Shown one piece after another: positions 1-10,663 of a stretch of 64,000 bases of DNA; positions within the stretch are counted from its first letter, which is position 1, and each line of letters begins with the position of its first letter. A program made the position numbers and the translations under genes. The notes under the pieces were generated by a model, which saw only the letters and a program-made list of their open reading frames with translations, did no database searches and was not told the DNA's origin. This DNA comes from Cocos nucifera (taxonomy: Eukaryota > Streptophyta > Magnoliopsida > Arecales > Arecaceae), in the NCBI GenBank assembly GCA_006176705.1, contig QRFJ01002108.1, positions 62,001 to 126,000 of the forward strand, read 5' to 3'.

Positions 1-688
1 TTCACGTCCATTTGCCATATTTCATAATCGAAATAGGCTGCAACAGCAAGCAATGTGCGGATGGATTTTAGCATAGCTACCGGGGAAAAGGTATCCTGAT
101 AGTCAATGCCTTCGCGTTGACTATAACCTTTTGCCACCAGTCTAGCCTTGAATGTCTCCACATTCCCATCTGCACCAATCTTTCTCTTGAAGATCCATTT
201 ACACCCAATAGGTACTATACCTTCTGGTGGATCTACCAAGGTCCAGACTTGGTTTGAGTGCATCGAGTCAATTTCTGACTTCATTGCCTCAAGCCATTTC
301 TCGGAGTCGATATCTGATATCGCCTCGTTGTAGGTTTTGGGATCATCACCATGAGCACCATTACCTATGAGGAACATTTCCTCTACTATCCTCTGAAATA
401 ATACCTAAGTATCTTTCAGGGGGACGGGAAACTCTTTCCGATCTACGAGGTGGAGGAGGTAGTGTTCTTATTGGCTCAACCTGATTTGGTTCCACTTGGT
501 CCTTAGCTCGTTCTGCTTGTGAGACTTTCTCATCAAGCTTAATCTGCTTTCCAATGCCACTATCTTGAATAAACTATTTTTCAAGAAATATGGCATGTCG
601 ACTCACAATCACATTGTGGTCTTCTGGAATGTAGAAATAGTATCCTAATGACTCTTTAGGATATCCTATGAATCGAGCTCTAAAGGAC
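1..688 (-). pseudogene. copia reverse transcriptase N-terminal part and integrase-RT linker, A1
   Basis: Minus-strand translation of about 1-350 gives the copia RT entry region, including the short stretches KWLEAMKSE, QVWTLVDPP, GCKWIFKRK and KARLVAKGYSQ, typical of the RVT_2 family. The catalytic YVDD box would lie beyond the window start. Bases 350-688 correspond to the proline-rich linker and the tail of integrase, matching A2 at 38950-39250. A stop and a frameshift near 735 separate it from the integrase frame. The plus-strand ORF at 148-333 is only the complement of this region. Transposition protein, non-functional here. Confidence 0.85.
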
Positions 689-1549
689 CTAAACTCTAAC
701 TTGTCCGCTTGTTGTCTTTTGACATGAAGCCGGACAACCCCAAATTCTGAGATGACTCAGACTTGGTTTCTTACCGTGCCATATCTCATACGGTGTGGTA
801 GGAACGGTTTTAGAGGGAACCCTATTCAGTAAATAGATTGAAGTTAATAATGAATGTCCCCAAAGAAAATCTGGGAGGTCTGTGAAGCTCATCATGGATC
901 GAACCATATCCAATAGAGTCCGATTTCTCCGTTCTGAAACCCCGTTGAGTTGAGGTGTTCCTGGTGGAGTCCATTGAGAGACTATGCCATTTTCCTTAAG
1001 ATAGTCTAGGAATTCCCGGCTAAGGTATTCACCTCCTCGATCTGATCGAAGAACCTTAATGGGTTTTCCAGTTTGTTTTTCTACTTCATGTCTGAATTCT
1101 TTGAACTTTTCAAAGGCTTCAGACTTATGTCTCATAAGATACACATACCCATACCTAGACAGATCATCGGTAAAGGTAATGAAGTAGACAAAATTGCCTC
1201 TAGCCGGCACATCGAATGGGCCGCACACATCAGTATGTACTAGGGCAAGGAGATCTGTGGCCCTCTCCCCATGTCCAACAAAAGGGAGTTTAGTCATTTT
1301 GCCTTGAAGACAAGATTCACAAGTTGGATATGACTCAAAAGTCAATGGACTCAATAGCCCATTTTTCTCCAATTTGTTAATCCTATCTTCTGCTATATGA
1401 CCTAATCTCAGGTGCCATAGATATCTGTCGTTTGGACTATCCCTAGGTCGTTTGGCATTCACGTTTTGCTCGATAGTTAAAAGGTACATCAATATGAGCA
1501 TAACCATTTGCAATTTTATTTCTTTCATAAAGAATTTTATTTCTTTCAT
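689..1549 (-). pseudogene. copia integrase (GAG-pre-integrase zinc finger plus DDE core), A1
   Basis: The 286-residue frame carries the pre-integrase HHCC finger (WHLRLGH, then CESCLQGKM) at residues about 45-85 and the rve catalytic core after it. The acidic residues are visible in HTDVCGP, RSDRGGEY and NGVSERRNRTLL, giving an intact D-D-E triad. WGCPA near the C-terminus marks the usual copia core end. The frame shifts near 735, so the last residues are spurious. The first 30 residues include a duplicated FMKEIK stretch caused by a 21-bp tandem duplication at about 1513-1555. Integrase inserts element cDNA into the genome. This copy has its catalytic residues but no intact polyprotein around it. 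Confidence 0.93.
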
Positions 1550-1630
1550 AAAGAATGGTCCTTAAAGAAGGTGATCACCTTAAAGAAGGTAACCTCTTGT
1601 GCTAAGCATGAAACAGAAATCAAATTCCTG

Positions 1631-1981
1631 CTAGCTGCAGGCACATAATAACAGTCTTTTAAAACTAAGTCTAAACCAGATGGTAATCGCAGGGGTATGT
1701 TCCCAGGCTACTGCAGCAACTCTTGCATTACCGTCTCCATCCCTCAGCCTCCTGCTATCCTCAAGACCCTGCATAGAAGTGCACAGATGAGCACTAGAAC
1801 CAGAGTCAAGCACCCAACTGGATGCAGAAGAAACCGTAAGGTTAGACTCAATAACGAGCATACCTCCAGAAGGACCTTCCTTCTTGTTCTTTAGGGTGGC
1901 AGGGTAAGTAGGGCCAGGTAAGTAGGGCAGTTCGCTTCCAATGGCCGTCGCTGTTGCAATGGAAACACTTTCCTTTGCCAT
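1631..1981 (-). pseudogene. copia aspartic protease region, A1
   Basis: The frame contains SWVLDSGSSAHLC, the copia retropepsin active site (D-S-G) about 55-65 residues in. It follows the lysine-rich gag tail and precedes the pre-integrase finger, as expected for Gag-Pol. The frame is out of register with gag because of a deletion and a 14-bp tandem duplication around 1895-1930 beside the zinc knuckle. Between 1550 and 1630 a further small duplication breaks the frame again. The protease would process the polyprotein, and the active-site aspartate is retained here. Confidence 0.85.
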
Positions 1982-2711
1982 CGACCTTCTTCTTCGGTTC
2001 TGCCTTCTTCTTCTTTGATCCTTCTACCTTTTGCTTTTTCACAGACTTCTTTTTCTTTCCATAAGACTTTCTTTTGGAAGAAGTCCGTTCCATAGCAAGA
2101 ACTGAGCCTTTAGAACCTTTCATAGAAAGCTCAGCGGTAACCAGCATATTCATCAACTCGGCCAAGGAATTTTGAAGTTTATGCATGTGGTAATTCATGA
2201 TGAATTGCCCATATGCATCAGTCAAGGATTGCAGAATAATATCGTTCTGCAAGTCCAAGTCCAACTTCACACCGAGCTTCTCAAGCTCTTCCATGTCCTT
2301 GATCATTGTCAGACAGTGATCTTGGACTGACTGCCCATCACGCATCTTAGCCTTAAAAAGTCATTTCGTGACTTGATATTTGGCTGCGCGACTCTGTTCA
2401 CCAAACATCTCCTGCAGGTGAGCCAACATTTGGCGAGCAGTCCCGATATCTTCATGTTGGCGCTGGAGCTCATCAGACATCGAGCCCAACATGTAGTATC
2501 TGGCCTTATTGTCTTCGTCAATCCATTTTTCCAGAGACGCTCTCTGTTCAGTGGATGGACGAGCTGGTAAGGTGGGAGGGTCCTGGTCCAAAACATGTGT
2601 TAACTTCTCTGAACCCAAAACAATTTTGTAGTTCCTGAGCCAATCTTTATAATTGGGTCCAGTCAGTCTATGTGTGTCTAGGATACGTGCCAGTGGGTTG
2701 GACGCAGACAT
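1848..2711 (-). pseudogene. copia Gag, A1
   Basis: Starts at MSASNPLARILDTHRLTGPN, the typical copia gag N-terminus, with an ATG at about 2711. An ATG seven codons upstream (2729) is also in frame but is probably leader, since A2 shows the same layout. The capsid-like helical region runs to a TGA at 2361-2363 and continues in the same frame with KMRDGQSVQDHC. It ends in a lysine-rich tract and a zinc knuckle (CFHCNSDGHW) whose last cysteine is lost to a frameshift. Gag forms the virus-like particle in the cytoplasm. The internal TGA occurs at the same codon in A2, which is odd (see findings). Confidence 0.9.
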
Positions 2712-2729
2712 TTTCCTGTAGAGAGTCAA

Positions 2730-4569
2730 AGATTCTAGTTAGATACTGTAATTTTGACTTGACCAATTTGTTTAGGGATTTTATTTTTAAACAAATTAGC
2801 TCCCACTATTTTCTCGGATCCCTACACTCCCTCTGTAGAGATGCGAAAATCTCCGCGATTGATGATTTCTAGTGGGTGGTGCGGTCTCACCAACTGACTC
2901 ATCACCTCACCTAACAGTTATTGGTGATGGGTTAGCCAATGAGTGAACAACTCTTGTTCAATGATTCTCTAATCATGGTGCACCCAAACTTGGTCTCTAA
3001 TTCATGAATCTCACCGTATCCGGAATATTGATCCACTCCTTAGTTAAGTCAGACCCACCATTTGCATAGACTGGGTTCCTAATTGGGTCTCTCACCGTAT
3101 CCGAAATATTGAGCCCAACTCATCCTCCAGCCCATAGCATCCAATGCCTAATAGACATGGTTGCGTCTTCCCGGTGCAACTGAGCCACTGTATCCAGCCG
3201 AGAACAATCAACCCCGGGAAGGGCCCGCACGTCTACAATGGTGGAAGACCTCGGACTTAATCTTTTCTTAGGGAGAATTGATTCAGGTCTCATTAAACTA
3301 GACTTGGCTTAGTCATAACAATTATGACTAACCTAGTGGCATGGGTCAGCTCGGATTATTGACCACCTCAGATCAGAACTGTGTCAACAGATATGGCCAG
3401 GTAAGTGAGACCGGTGGAAGGAATATGCCGTTAACTCGCACAAGAACGCATTCAGGTCGAGTAGCTTCCAATTAAAAACCAGTCGGTCGTCTGTGCCAAA
3501 CTTACCTTAGACACCAAATTGTTGAGTCAGAACCAATTGGGTTAGCCTACAATCCAGACTCTAACCTCTGAGCCTAATTAGGTCTTGCTTGATCGTGACT
3601 CGATCTTGACCCAGACTTAATCCTATTAGGCTGGTCAATTTAAGCATTGTTGATCCCATCTAACCAACTCTTGATTCGGTTTGATCAACCGCTTAGACCT
3701 AATTGAGCTACCCAAGCCCGAACCCAGTATTATGAATATGTCTTAGATCTGAAATTCTCAATTTTAGACCTAATTAATATTCCATAAACTTAATTCTTAA
3801 TTAAGTTGGGTTCATAAACAAAATATGCACAATAAATCCTAGGGTTTCAGGATCTAGGGTTTTGCAGAAAGTAAGTTTTGGGTTTCTGATTAAGGACGAA
3901 CACGCAGCACCCCTACACGTCATAAGAACACCCCATCGAATGGGAAGAGAGGGCCTTTAAACCCTTCTTCGTTCTTATGACCGGACGGCCAAGAGGAACG
4001 CCTTAATCAGGAACATTCAATACTACAAAACAATATCAGATCTATATCATATATCTCATATATAAATTTAGATCTAATCATGGCATATTTTGCATACATC
4101 TCATGTATCAAATCATGCATGTTTTCAGATCTAAATTATCACATAATAATCTAAAAAATTAGATTTAAATTGATCTAATCAAAATAAATTCTAATCTAGA
4201 CAATTATGTAGAACTATTCTACAACTAGTCTAGTCATGCATCTATCATATCTCATATGATATTTAAAATTAAATAATTTTTATTTGCTGTTTATCAGATG
4301 TTATTATAACACTTATAATATCAGAAAATAGTAAATAAGAAGATCTAAAATATGATTTAATCATATTAAATCAAAGACATGCAAAACTATTCTATAGAAC
4401 TATTCTATTCTAGAACTAGTCATGCATATCTTCATGTTCTTAGATCCAAATCATTTAATTTTAATTTTTCTGATTTCAGATCTGATCACATCTCATGTGA
4501 CATCTGAAATCACTTTATTTTTTAATTAAAATAAAATTAAAATCAGATCTAAACAATTTTAGAACCATG
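2730..4569 (-). other. A1 untranslated leader
   Basis: 1.84 kb between PBS and gag with no supported ORF. On the minus strand it holds a splice-donor-like ctaaggtaag (3501-3510), the paired cttacctgg block (about 3390-3420), a perfect 9-bp stem-loop at 3310-3330 and a small hairpin at 2946-2960. A roughly 20-base motif ending in accgtgag is repeated about 80 bases apart (near 3009 and 3089). The A2 copy at 32597-34450 is colinear. The part next to the PBS (4000-4560) is very A/T-rich with repeated agatctaaat-like words. Confidence 0.85.
3310..3330 (-). other. conserved leader stem-loop, A1
   Basis: Nine-base perfect inverted repeat TAGTCATAA / TTATGACTA around a three-base loop. The A2 copy at 33831-33851 keeps all stem bases but has a different loop. 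Confidence 0.6.
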
Positions 4570-4581
4570 GCTCTGATACCA
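4570..4581 (-). other. primer binding site, A1
   Basis: Minus-strand TGGTATCAGAGC, complementary to the 3' end of initiator methionine tRNA as in many plant copia elements. It lies two bases from the LTR end, so it primes minus-strand cDNA synthesis and fixes the element's orientation. Confidence 0.92.
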
Positions 4582-4583
4582 GT

Positions 4584-6874
4584 TGAAGGGAAATCCTGAT
4601 TTCCCGGTCCAGGTTCGTCCAGATCTGATTAGATCAAGAGATATATTTCAAAAATTTTCTCTTGATCTTAATCAGATCTTGATATGTTTCAGATCTGATT
4701 CTTATTATTTTAATAAATAAAATAAAATAAGATAAATTAAATCAAATTTAATTTACCTGATTTGGGTAATCCTATTACCCTGTAGATGATCCTGATTGCA
4801 GCGGAAGGTTCTGGATCTTAGCCACGCAAGCGCCTGGCCTCTACCGGTATCCACTCGGGTTGGATCTGGAGATCCTCTTCTTCTCTATCACACCTCCAAA
4901 AATCAGATCTGGATCTGATCTGGAGGATCTTCAAAACTCTTTTGAAGATCTGCAGTCGTCCTTTTGCAGCAGCGCAGCCTTCTTGCTTTTGATCGCCTTT
5001 CCTTGATCTGAATCGCACCAAACTAAGTCCAAAACACTTTTGGACGTGGAGAGCAAGGGGAGAAGAGAGTATGGCATGGAGAAGGAGGGGAGAGGCAGCC
5101 TTGGACGTGGGAAATCTCTTTCAATAGCATTCACTTTCACTTAGGATTAGGGTTGGGCGCAGGGTCTTATTTATAGACCTCTTGTGATCCAACTCCTCTT
5201 CCTCTCAACCAATCACAACCCTTTGTGAAATCAGATCTAAATCTGATTGGTTGAAAAAGAGACCCCTGGATTCCTCCTTAGAGGGCGCCTAAGACCAGTC
5301 AAACTGGATTCTTAGTAGAACTCTGAATTGGAATCCTAAAGGGAGGTGGAGTCCTTGTCCAACAAGGACTCCTAGGCGCCTCCTACTTGGGCTCACGCCA
5401 CCCTTGGCGTGCGCCCTTCTCCTTGCCAGGTTCTGGCAGGGGGACAAGCCCCCACCAGCTCTCCAATAGGTGCATGACATGTGGTCAAAAGTCAAAGGGT
5501 CAATGGTCAACGTTTGACCAGTCAAAGGTAGACTTTTGACCAAAGTCAAAGAACAAGAAATGGCAGGTGACCAAAAATGGCAGGTAATGTCTTACAAATA
5601 AGACAACCTATTCTGACTTGGACAACCTCCAGTCAGACCATATGAAGGCCTCTGATTGAGCACAAACTCCTTTGGCTCAGTCAGGACAACTTATTTATGA
5701 TAGTAAAAGAAGAACGTTAGGTTCAATCGAGTGCTAGCACGATTTCCTTGAACCTAATTGAATCTCATTCAGATCAATTGAACTAGATCAGTTCAATTGA
5801 TGATCACCAGATTCAAACCCTTGTTTGTGTGACCCAGTTAGGTTCAGTTCTGTATGGTAATGGGATATGTCATGATCTCTATCATAGACATCATCGAAAC
5901 TCCTTTCGATGGATCAGAACTCTTCTGATTCGAACAGCTAGAATGATCGATCATCTAAATCATTCTAATTGCTCCCAAAATCCACCAGTGACACCTAGCA
6001 GTATATGGTGGCAACCCATCAGAGCTGAATGCGAACCTCTTGGTGCAGCTACCTGTGTGATTCAAGTTCTTCTATCTTGAGCCCCGATCAGATTAGGGTT
6101 AAGGTGAACTCGTCAAACCCTAGTCTCTGTCATATGATGTAATCATTCGATTCGAGTCCAATGTGAAAATCTAAATAGAAACTCTTTCTATTATTTCACT
6201 CTGCCATGGCCATGGGCTTTCTGGACTTGATTCTCATGATCATCATAGGGCTACTCCTCTACCACCGAGGTAGATAGATCCCATCTTGATGCAATCCAGT
6301 TCCTACAATGAACATGTCATAGCCAACATACACCTCAGGGTTCCATATGGCTAGGAGACCGAGTAATGGTGTAGTCAAACTATAACACCCTCAAGGTGAA
6401 CTGCCGATGCATCTCAGGTCAAAGAACCAGACACACTACTGCAGCATCGAGTCAGTCATTGACGAGAAGGTAGACTTTCTAATGACTACTCGTGGTGGTC
6501 ACGCTCAGTGCCCTCGTTCTCTAACGAGTACCTGTACTCTCGCTCCGGTGTCTCCACACCGTAGACTCAAGACTCATCTACTAAAGAGAAGCGATCGTAC
6601 ACCAATCTTTCGGATCAATCACCATCCTCATGATGATCCTATGGTCGGAAGCTGTTTATGAGTTAATAATGATTATTCATGTCTTAAATTTTCAACTCTT
6701 GAAAATATGAATTATCATTACCATTAACTCAAAGGATGTATCACAGACACTAAATACACATGTGTGATAGAAAATAACCCATTTCATTAATTATAGTCAA
6801 AATTACAATTTTGCCCCTAGAAGTGTATTACAAGTGTCAGCCAATTCTGGCTTCTAGGGCACATATATCTAACA
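4584..6874 (-). repeat. 5' LTR of A1 (2.29 kb)
   Basis: Minus strand begins TGTTAGATATATGTGCCC (6874 end) and finishes with the CA abutting the PBS. It is nearly colinear with the solo LTR at 52792-55071 and similar to 40921-43200. Short ORFs inside it on the opposite strand (5829-6080 and 6407-6661) recur in the other LTR copies only because the DNA is alike, and I do not treat them as genes. Confidence 0.93.
5166..5177 (-). promoter_or_regulatory. LTR TATA box, A1
   Basis: Minus-strand TCTATAAATAAG followed by a GC-richer gcgcccaac stretch. The equivalent site occurs in the A-family LTRs at about 32009, 42629 and 54485, so it is probably the polymerase II start of the genomic RNA. Confidence 0.6.
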
Positions 6875-7357
6875 CGAAGATCTTCATCTATCAAATCATT
6901 GCATCATCATTCATGATCGTCGAAATTGAATTTTTTTATCGACGAAGCTAGGGCCATCGGATCGAGGTGACCTTTTACGATAACACTCTAATGATAATTA
7001 TTTAGATAATGAACGATGAAGATGGTCATTAAATTTTAAAATTATATAATATTTTTAAAAAAATATATATGACAGCGGTTACAATTAACCACTATCATAA
7101 ATCAGAATATAGTAGTGGTTCTTACTAACCGCTGCTATAGGTCCGACTTATGGCAGCGGTTATAATGAACCGCCGCTATAGGTCGACCTATGGCAGTAAT
7201 TTTTTGCAACCATTATCATAGGTTCAACCTACGGTAGTGGTTTTCATTAACCGTTGCTATATGTTGGATCGATAGCAGCGGTTAACGAAAACTGCTGCCG
7301 TAGGTGCTATGACAGTAGTTTCAAAAACCGCTGCCATAGACCATTTTTATAGTAGTA
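6875..7357. mobile_element. CACTA (En/Spm) terminal fragment
   Basis: From about 7068 to 7345, short units of the type gcagcggtt ... aaccgctgc are repeated in both orientations, the subterminal repeat pattern of CACTA elements. The right end CCATTTTTATAGTAGTA (7341-7357) is the reverse complement of a CACTA-type terminus with its last base changed. The other end and any transposase are missing. Bases 6875-7060 hold nothing recognisable. It sits in copia2 leader sequence, since bases right of 7357 match the uninterrupted copia3 leader near 23728. Confidence 0.75.
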
Positions 7358-7596
7358 AGATCTAATATCTATTAAATTTTATATTTAAATTAAAAAATTA
7401 AATCAAATTTTCTTAGATCTAATCTAAATAATTCATGATTTTGATTTAGATCAGTACATACTAGGATAACTTTTTCATTATAAGGGGTTAACCTTACAAC
7501 AGGACAACCTTATGGTAGTATATGCGATCTTTAATTAACTTTAATTTTTAGATTTAATCTAAATCATACATAAACATATTATAATAGAACCTAGAT

Positions 7597-7608
7597 GCTT
7601 TGATACCA
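7597..7608 (-). other. primer binding site, copia2
   Basis: Minus-strand TGGTATCAAAGC, one base from the initiator-Met consensus, four bases from the LTR end. Confidence 0.8.
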
Positions 7609-7612
7609 CTAT

Positions 7613-10600
7613 TGAGAAACATGCAGGGTTTCATGCATAGATTTCAAAACTTTTTCGAAATATAAAGCAGCGGAAGACAGATTAAACTACTTAATCAACA
7701 ACATGCATGTAATTATAAAATCTTATATCAAGGATCTATAACATGTTATGATGCAAATATAAATCTAAAATTAAATTAATCATAAGTGGTATTAATCATA
7801 GCAATACCTAGATCTAGAATTATTCTAGATCTAATCCAAGATCGCATCTAGGTCACCAAGAGATCTGATCTTTTACCTTTGCATGGGTTGAGAACTCCGT
7901 GATTGAATCCATTGTTGCCTTTGGAGCCACACATGCATTCATCCCCTATAGGTGATCCATACGAATCTACAACATAGATCGGAGGTTTGTCAAATGAAGA
8001 TCTGCTCGAAGTGCTAGCTTATTGCGGATCCCTCCTGATGATTAATCAAATACATATTCTTCGAATCTCTTGGACAATCGAAGAGATGAAGAACATGAGA
8101 AGGAATGAGGGAGGAATCCAATACTTGGATCTCTCATAAAATAGAAATAAAAAGATATATGGAATAGACCCTAGGAGAAGACAAATCTTCTCCTTCAGGA
8201 CATCAATAATTGATATCCTGAAAATACCTCTATGCTAGGATCAGAGGAGACCTTCTCATCTAGATTTTTTTCTAATTTTTTAGATATCACACCCTCAGAT
8301 TTTTCTCATAAAAATCTCATAAATAAAATTAAGAAGAAGGGCTCTTAAGGAAACTCTAAGAGAAGACCTTCTTCTCTTCTTCTTCTCGCATCAGGACATG
8401 ATCAGATCATGTCCAAAAAGGATCACCATGCCCCAACATCCTAGAGCATAGATTTCATGCCCTCTTCCTTTTCTCTCTCTTAGATCTTTATCATATAAAA
8501 ATCATATAAAATAATGAAGAAGAAGATACTCAAAAGAAAACAAAGAGAAAATAATCTTCTCTTACCTTTGTGCCTTCATGACATCAACGATTGATGTCCA
8601 GATGAAGACCTTTTCTCTAAGAATCTTGGTGCCAGCTTTCCTCAAGCCCTTCCTCTCTCTCTCTTATATTTTTATCATATAAAAATTATAAATAAAATAG
8701 GAAGAGAGAAACATAAAAGAAAAATATAAGAGAAGACAATCTTCTCTTACCTTGTCTCTTCAAGACATCAACCTTTGATGTCTTAATTGAGGGCTCTTCT
8801 CCAAGAATCTTGGCACCACAAATCCTCCATACCTTCTCCTCTTTCTCCTCTAATTTTTTATAATTTTTCTAGGATTTTTTACATCCTTAAACCATCTAAA
8901 AATAGGCATCCATCTTTTATTGCAAAACTAGGTCGTAACCTAGTCAAAGGAGGACTTCTATAGGGCGTCCAACTCTTGGACGTCCCTCCCACTTATTTTT
9001 TTGTATAACCACTAATTCTAATGAATAAAACTAAGAGAAAAGGATCGAATAAGATAGAGAGGCATGGGTAGAGTCGGCACACAAGGAAGGGAGGAGTTTG
9101 GATCAAAGAAGACTCTTCCAAGTAGGAAACAATTTCCAACTTCCTTCTAATTTTGACCAAATCAAATTTAAATATAATTCCTAAGATAATGGGGTGTGAA
9201 AAATCATTTCTTAGAGATGGAAATCATAGAAAAAAATCTAGAATTAAAATATGGTGTGGACTTTCTTAGGCACAGGTGAAAGAGAGAGAGTTCCAGTCCA
9301 ACTGGGACTCCTCTTATTTACTAGATTAAAATTATTTTAAATCTAATTTAAATCCTATTTAAACTAGATTAAATATAACCTAATTAAAGATGATTCTAGT
9401 CCAACTACAAGCTTAATTAAATTAGATTAAATCAAGATTTAAATTTGATTTAAATTCTAAGTCAATCTGGTGCACCTAAGTCCTAGTCAAATAAGGAATT
9501 GTTCTTTCCTTGCAATTGGCTTATCCAATAAACCAAGTAGACTTAATCTAATTAAATCTAAATCAATTCTAATTGAATTTAATTCAATTAGACTTGATCT
9601 CAGCTTGATTGCTCAATCAAATTGAGCCAATTAGCAATTCAATTGCTAATCGATCCTTCTATAACACTTGCATTAGGTCAAACATCAATCACATTGAATG
9701 TTAGACCTCAAAACGATTCTCAATCATTGATTAACCATCCGATCATATTATAAGCTCTAATGTGTGTGACCCCATAGATTTGAACCTAAGTCGATAGCAT
9801 AAGAACCAATTTCTGTACCAATCAAAGTTACCATTTAGCAATGGTTTTCGACGTTCGGATAGGTCGAATGTATGCAAAGCAACATTCTTAGAATCCTGGC
9901 CCATGGTTATCGTATAATTCATCCCTATGACCAATAATGCTCAAGATGACCTTGAGTATGCTGTCAAACACTCATACAAGTCATCTCTATTATATCTCAA
10001 AATTTTGCAAATCTCATGACACCTCACGAGGATTATCCAGACCTAGGTTTTGCTAAATTGAAACACAGCGAGACATTCTCTTTCTGTAATTAATCAGAAG
10101 TAGTCAATCCCATCTTGACTCACACACCAACTCTACAAGTACTTGATTATATCCAAAAATCTTTCATCACCTATATTAGAAATACAGGCAGTCTAGCATC
10201 AAAGTACAGTGAGTTGCTCATAAGTCACCATGGCAATCTTAGGTCGGAGGGATACTTATACCCATTGGCCTTAGCTAGCTATTTTTGATAGTAAAGTGCC
10301 ACATTAGTCACATTCAGTGCAAATATACTCCTACATCTCTCCTAGATACCATACCAGTGTCTCCACACCACTTGGTTATGAGGACAACCAATGCATATGG
10401 CATATAGCAACCTACACTCGATAAGTTATCATCCTTGTTAATAACTTATCATTTGATCGTGAATAATTTAAGAACCATCCGATAAATTCTTCTTTATTGA
10501 TTAGTTATGGTTCTAACGACTTCATCATAATTTAGGAGTTCATTTAAGAAAGATAGAACTTTCATAATGAAACAGCCAAATTACTATTATTATTAGATAA

Positions 10601-10663
10601 TTCATATACTAATTCCAATCATCTACTACTTAAATGATTGGCTTTAGGATATATTTTCCAACA
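7613..10663 (-). repeat. 5' LTR of copia2 (3.05 kb)
   Basis: Minus strand begins TGTTGGAAAATATATCC and ends in ...CATGTTTCTCA. Aligned by eye with copia3 LTRs at 12791-19210 and 23975-26853. It contains no supported gene. The interior is A/T-rich with imperfect repeats of agagaagacaatcttctc-like blocks (about 8100-8800). Confidence 0.88.

Larger units (their letters stand above)
1..6874 (-). mobile_element. Ty1/copia LTR retrotransposon A1, 5' two-thirds, window-truncated
   Basis: Reading on the minus strand, the order is 5' LTR (4584-6874), PBS, long leader, gag, protease, integrase, then the start of reverse transcriptase at the window edge. Integrase before RT is the Ty1/copia order. The 3' half and 3' LTR lie outside the window. 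The same family recurs as A2 (31152-43200), a solo LTR (52792-55071) and an LTR at 63268. LTR length (about 2.28 kb), the initiator-Met-type PBS and the gag style suggest a Tork/Angela-like lineage, but this is inference. The base pairs after the LTR (cgaag, 6875-6879) should be one target-site copy. The partner copy is outside the window. Confidence 0.93.
7358..10663 (-). mobile_element. copia2 fragment: 5' leader stub, PBS and 5' LTR
   Basis: The minus-strand LTR (7613-10663) is followed by a PBS-like site (7597-7608) and 250 bases of leader matching copia3 at 23728-23974. Gag and pol are gone, replaced by the CACTA fragment and A1. Same family as copia3 (12791-26853). The base pairs after the LTR start are gctat (10664-10668), whose partner has been lost. 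Confidence 0.88.

Noticed and set aside
5829..6080. 83-residue ORF with a counterpart at 53569-53835
   Set aside because: Also antisense LTR sequence shared by descent; no domain.
6407..6661. 84-residue ORF repeated at 53005-53259 and partly at 41208-41390
   Set aside because: It is antisense within A-family LTRs. Its conservation equals that of the surrounding LTR DNA, and the A2 copy is broken, so no coding selection is shown.
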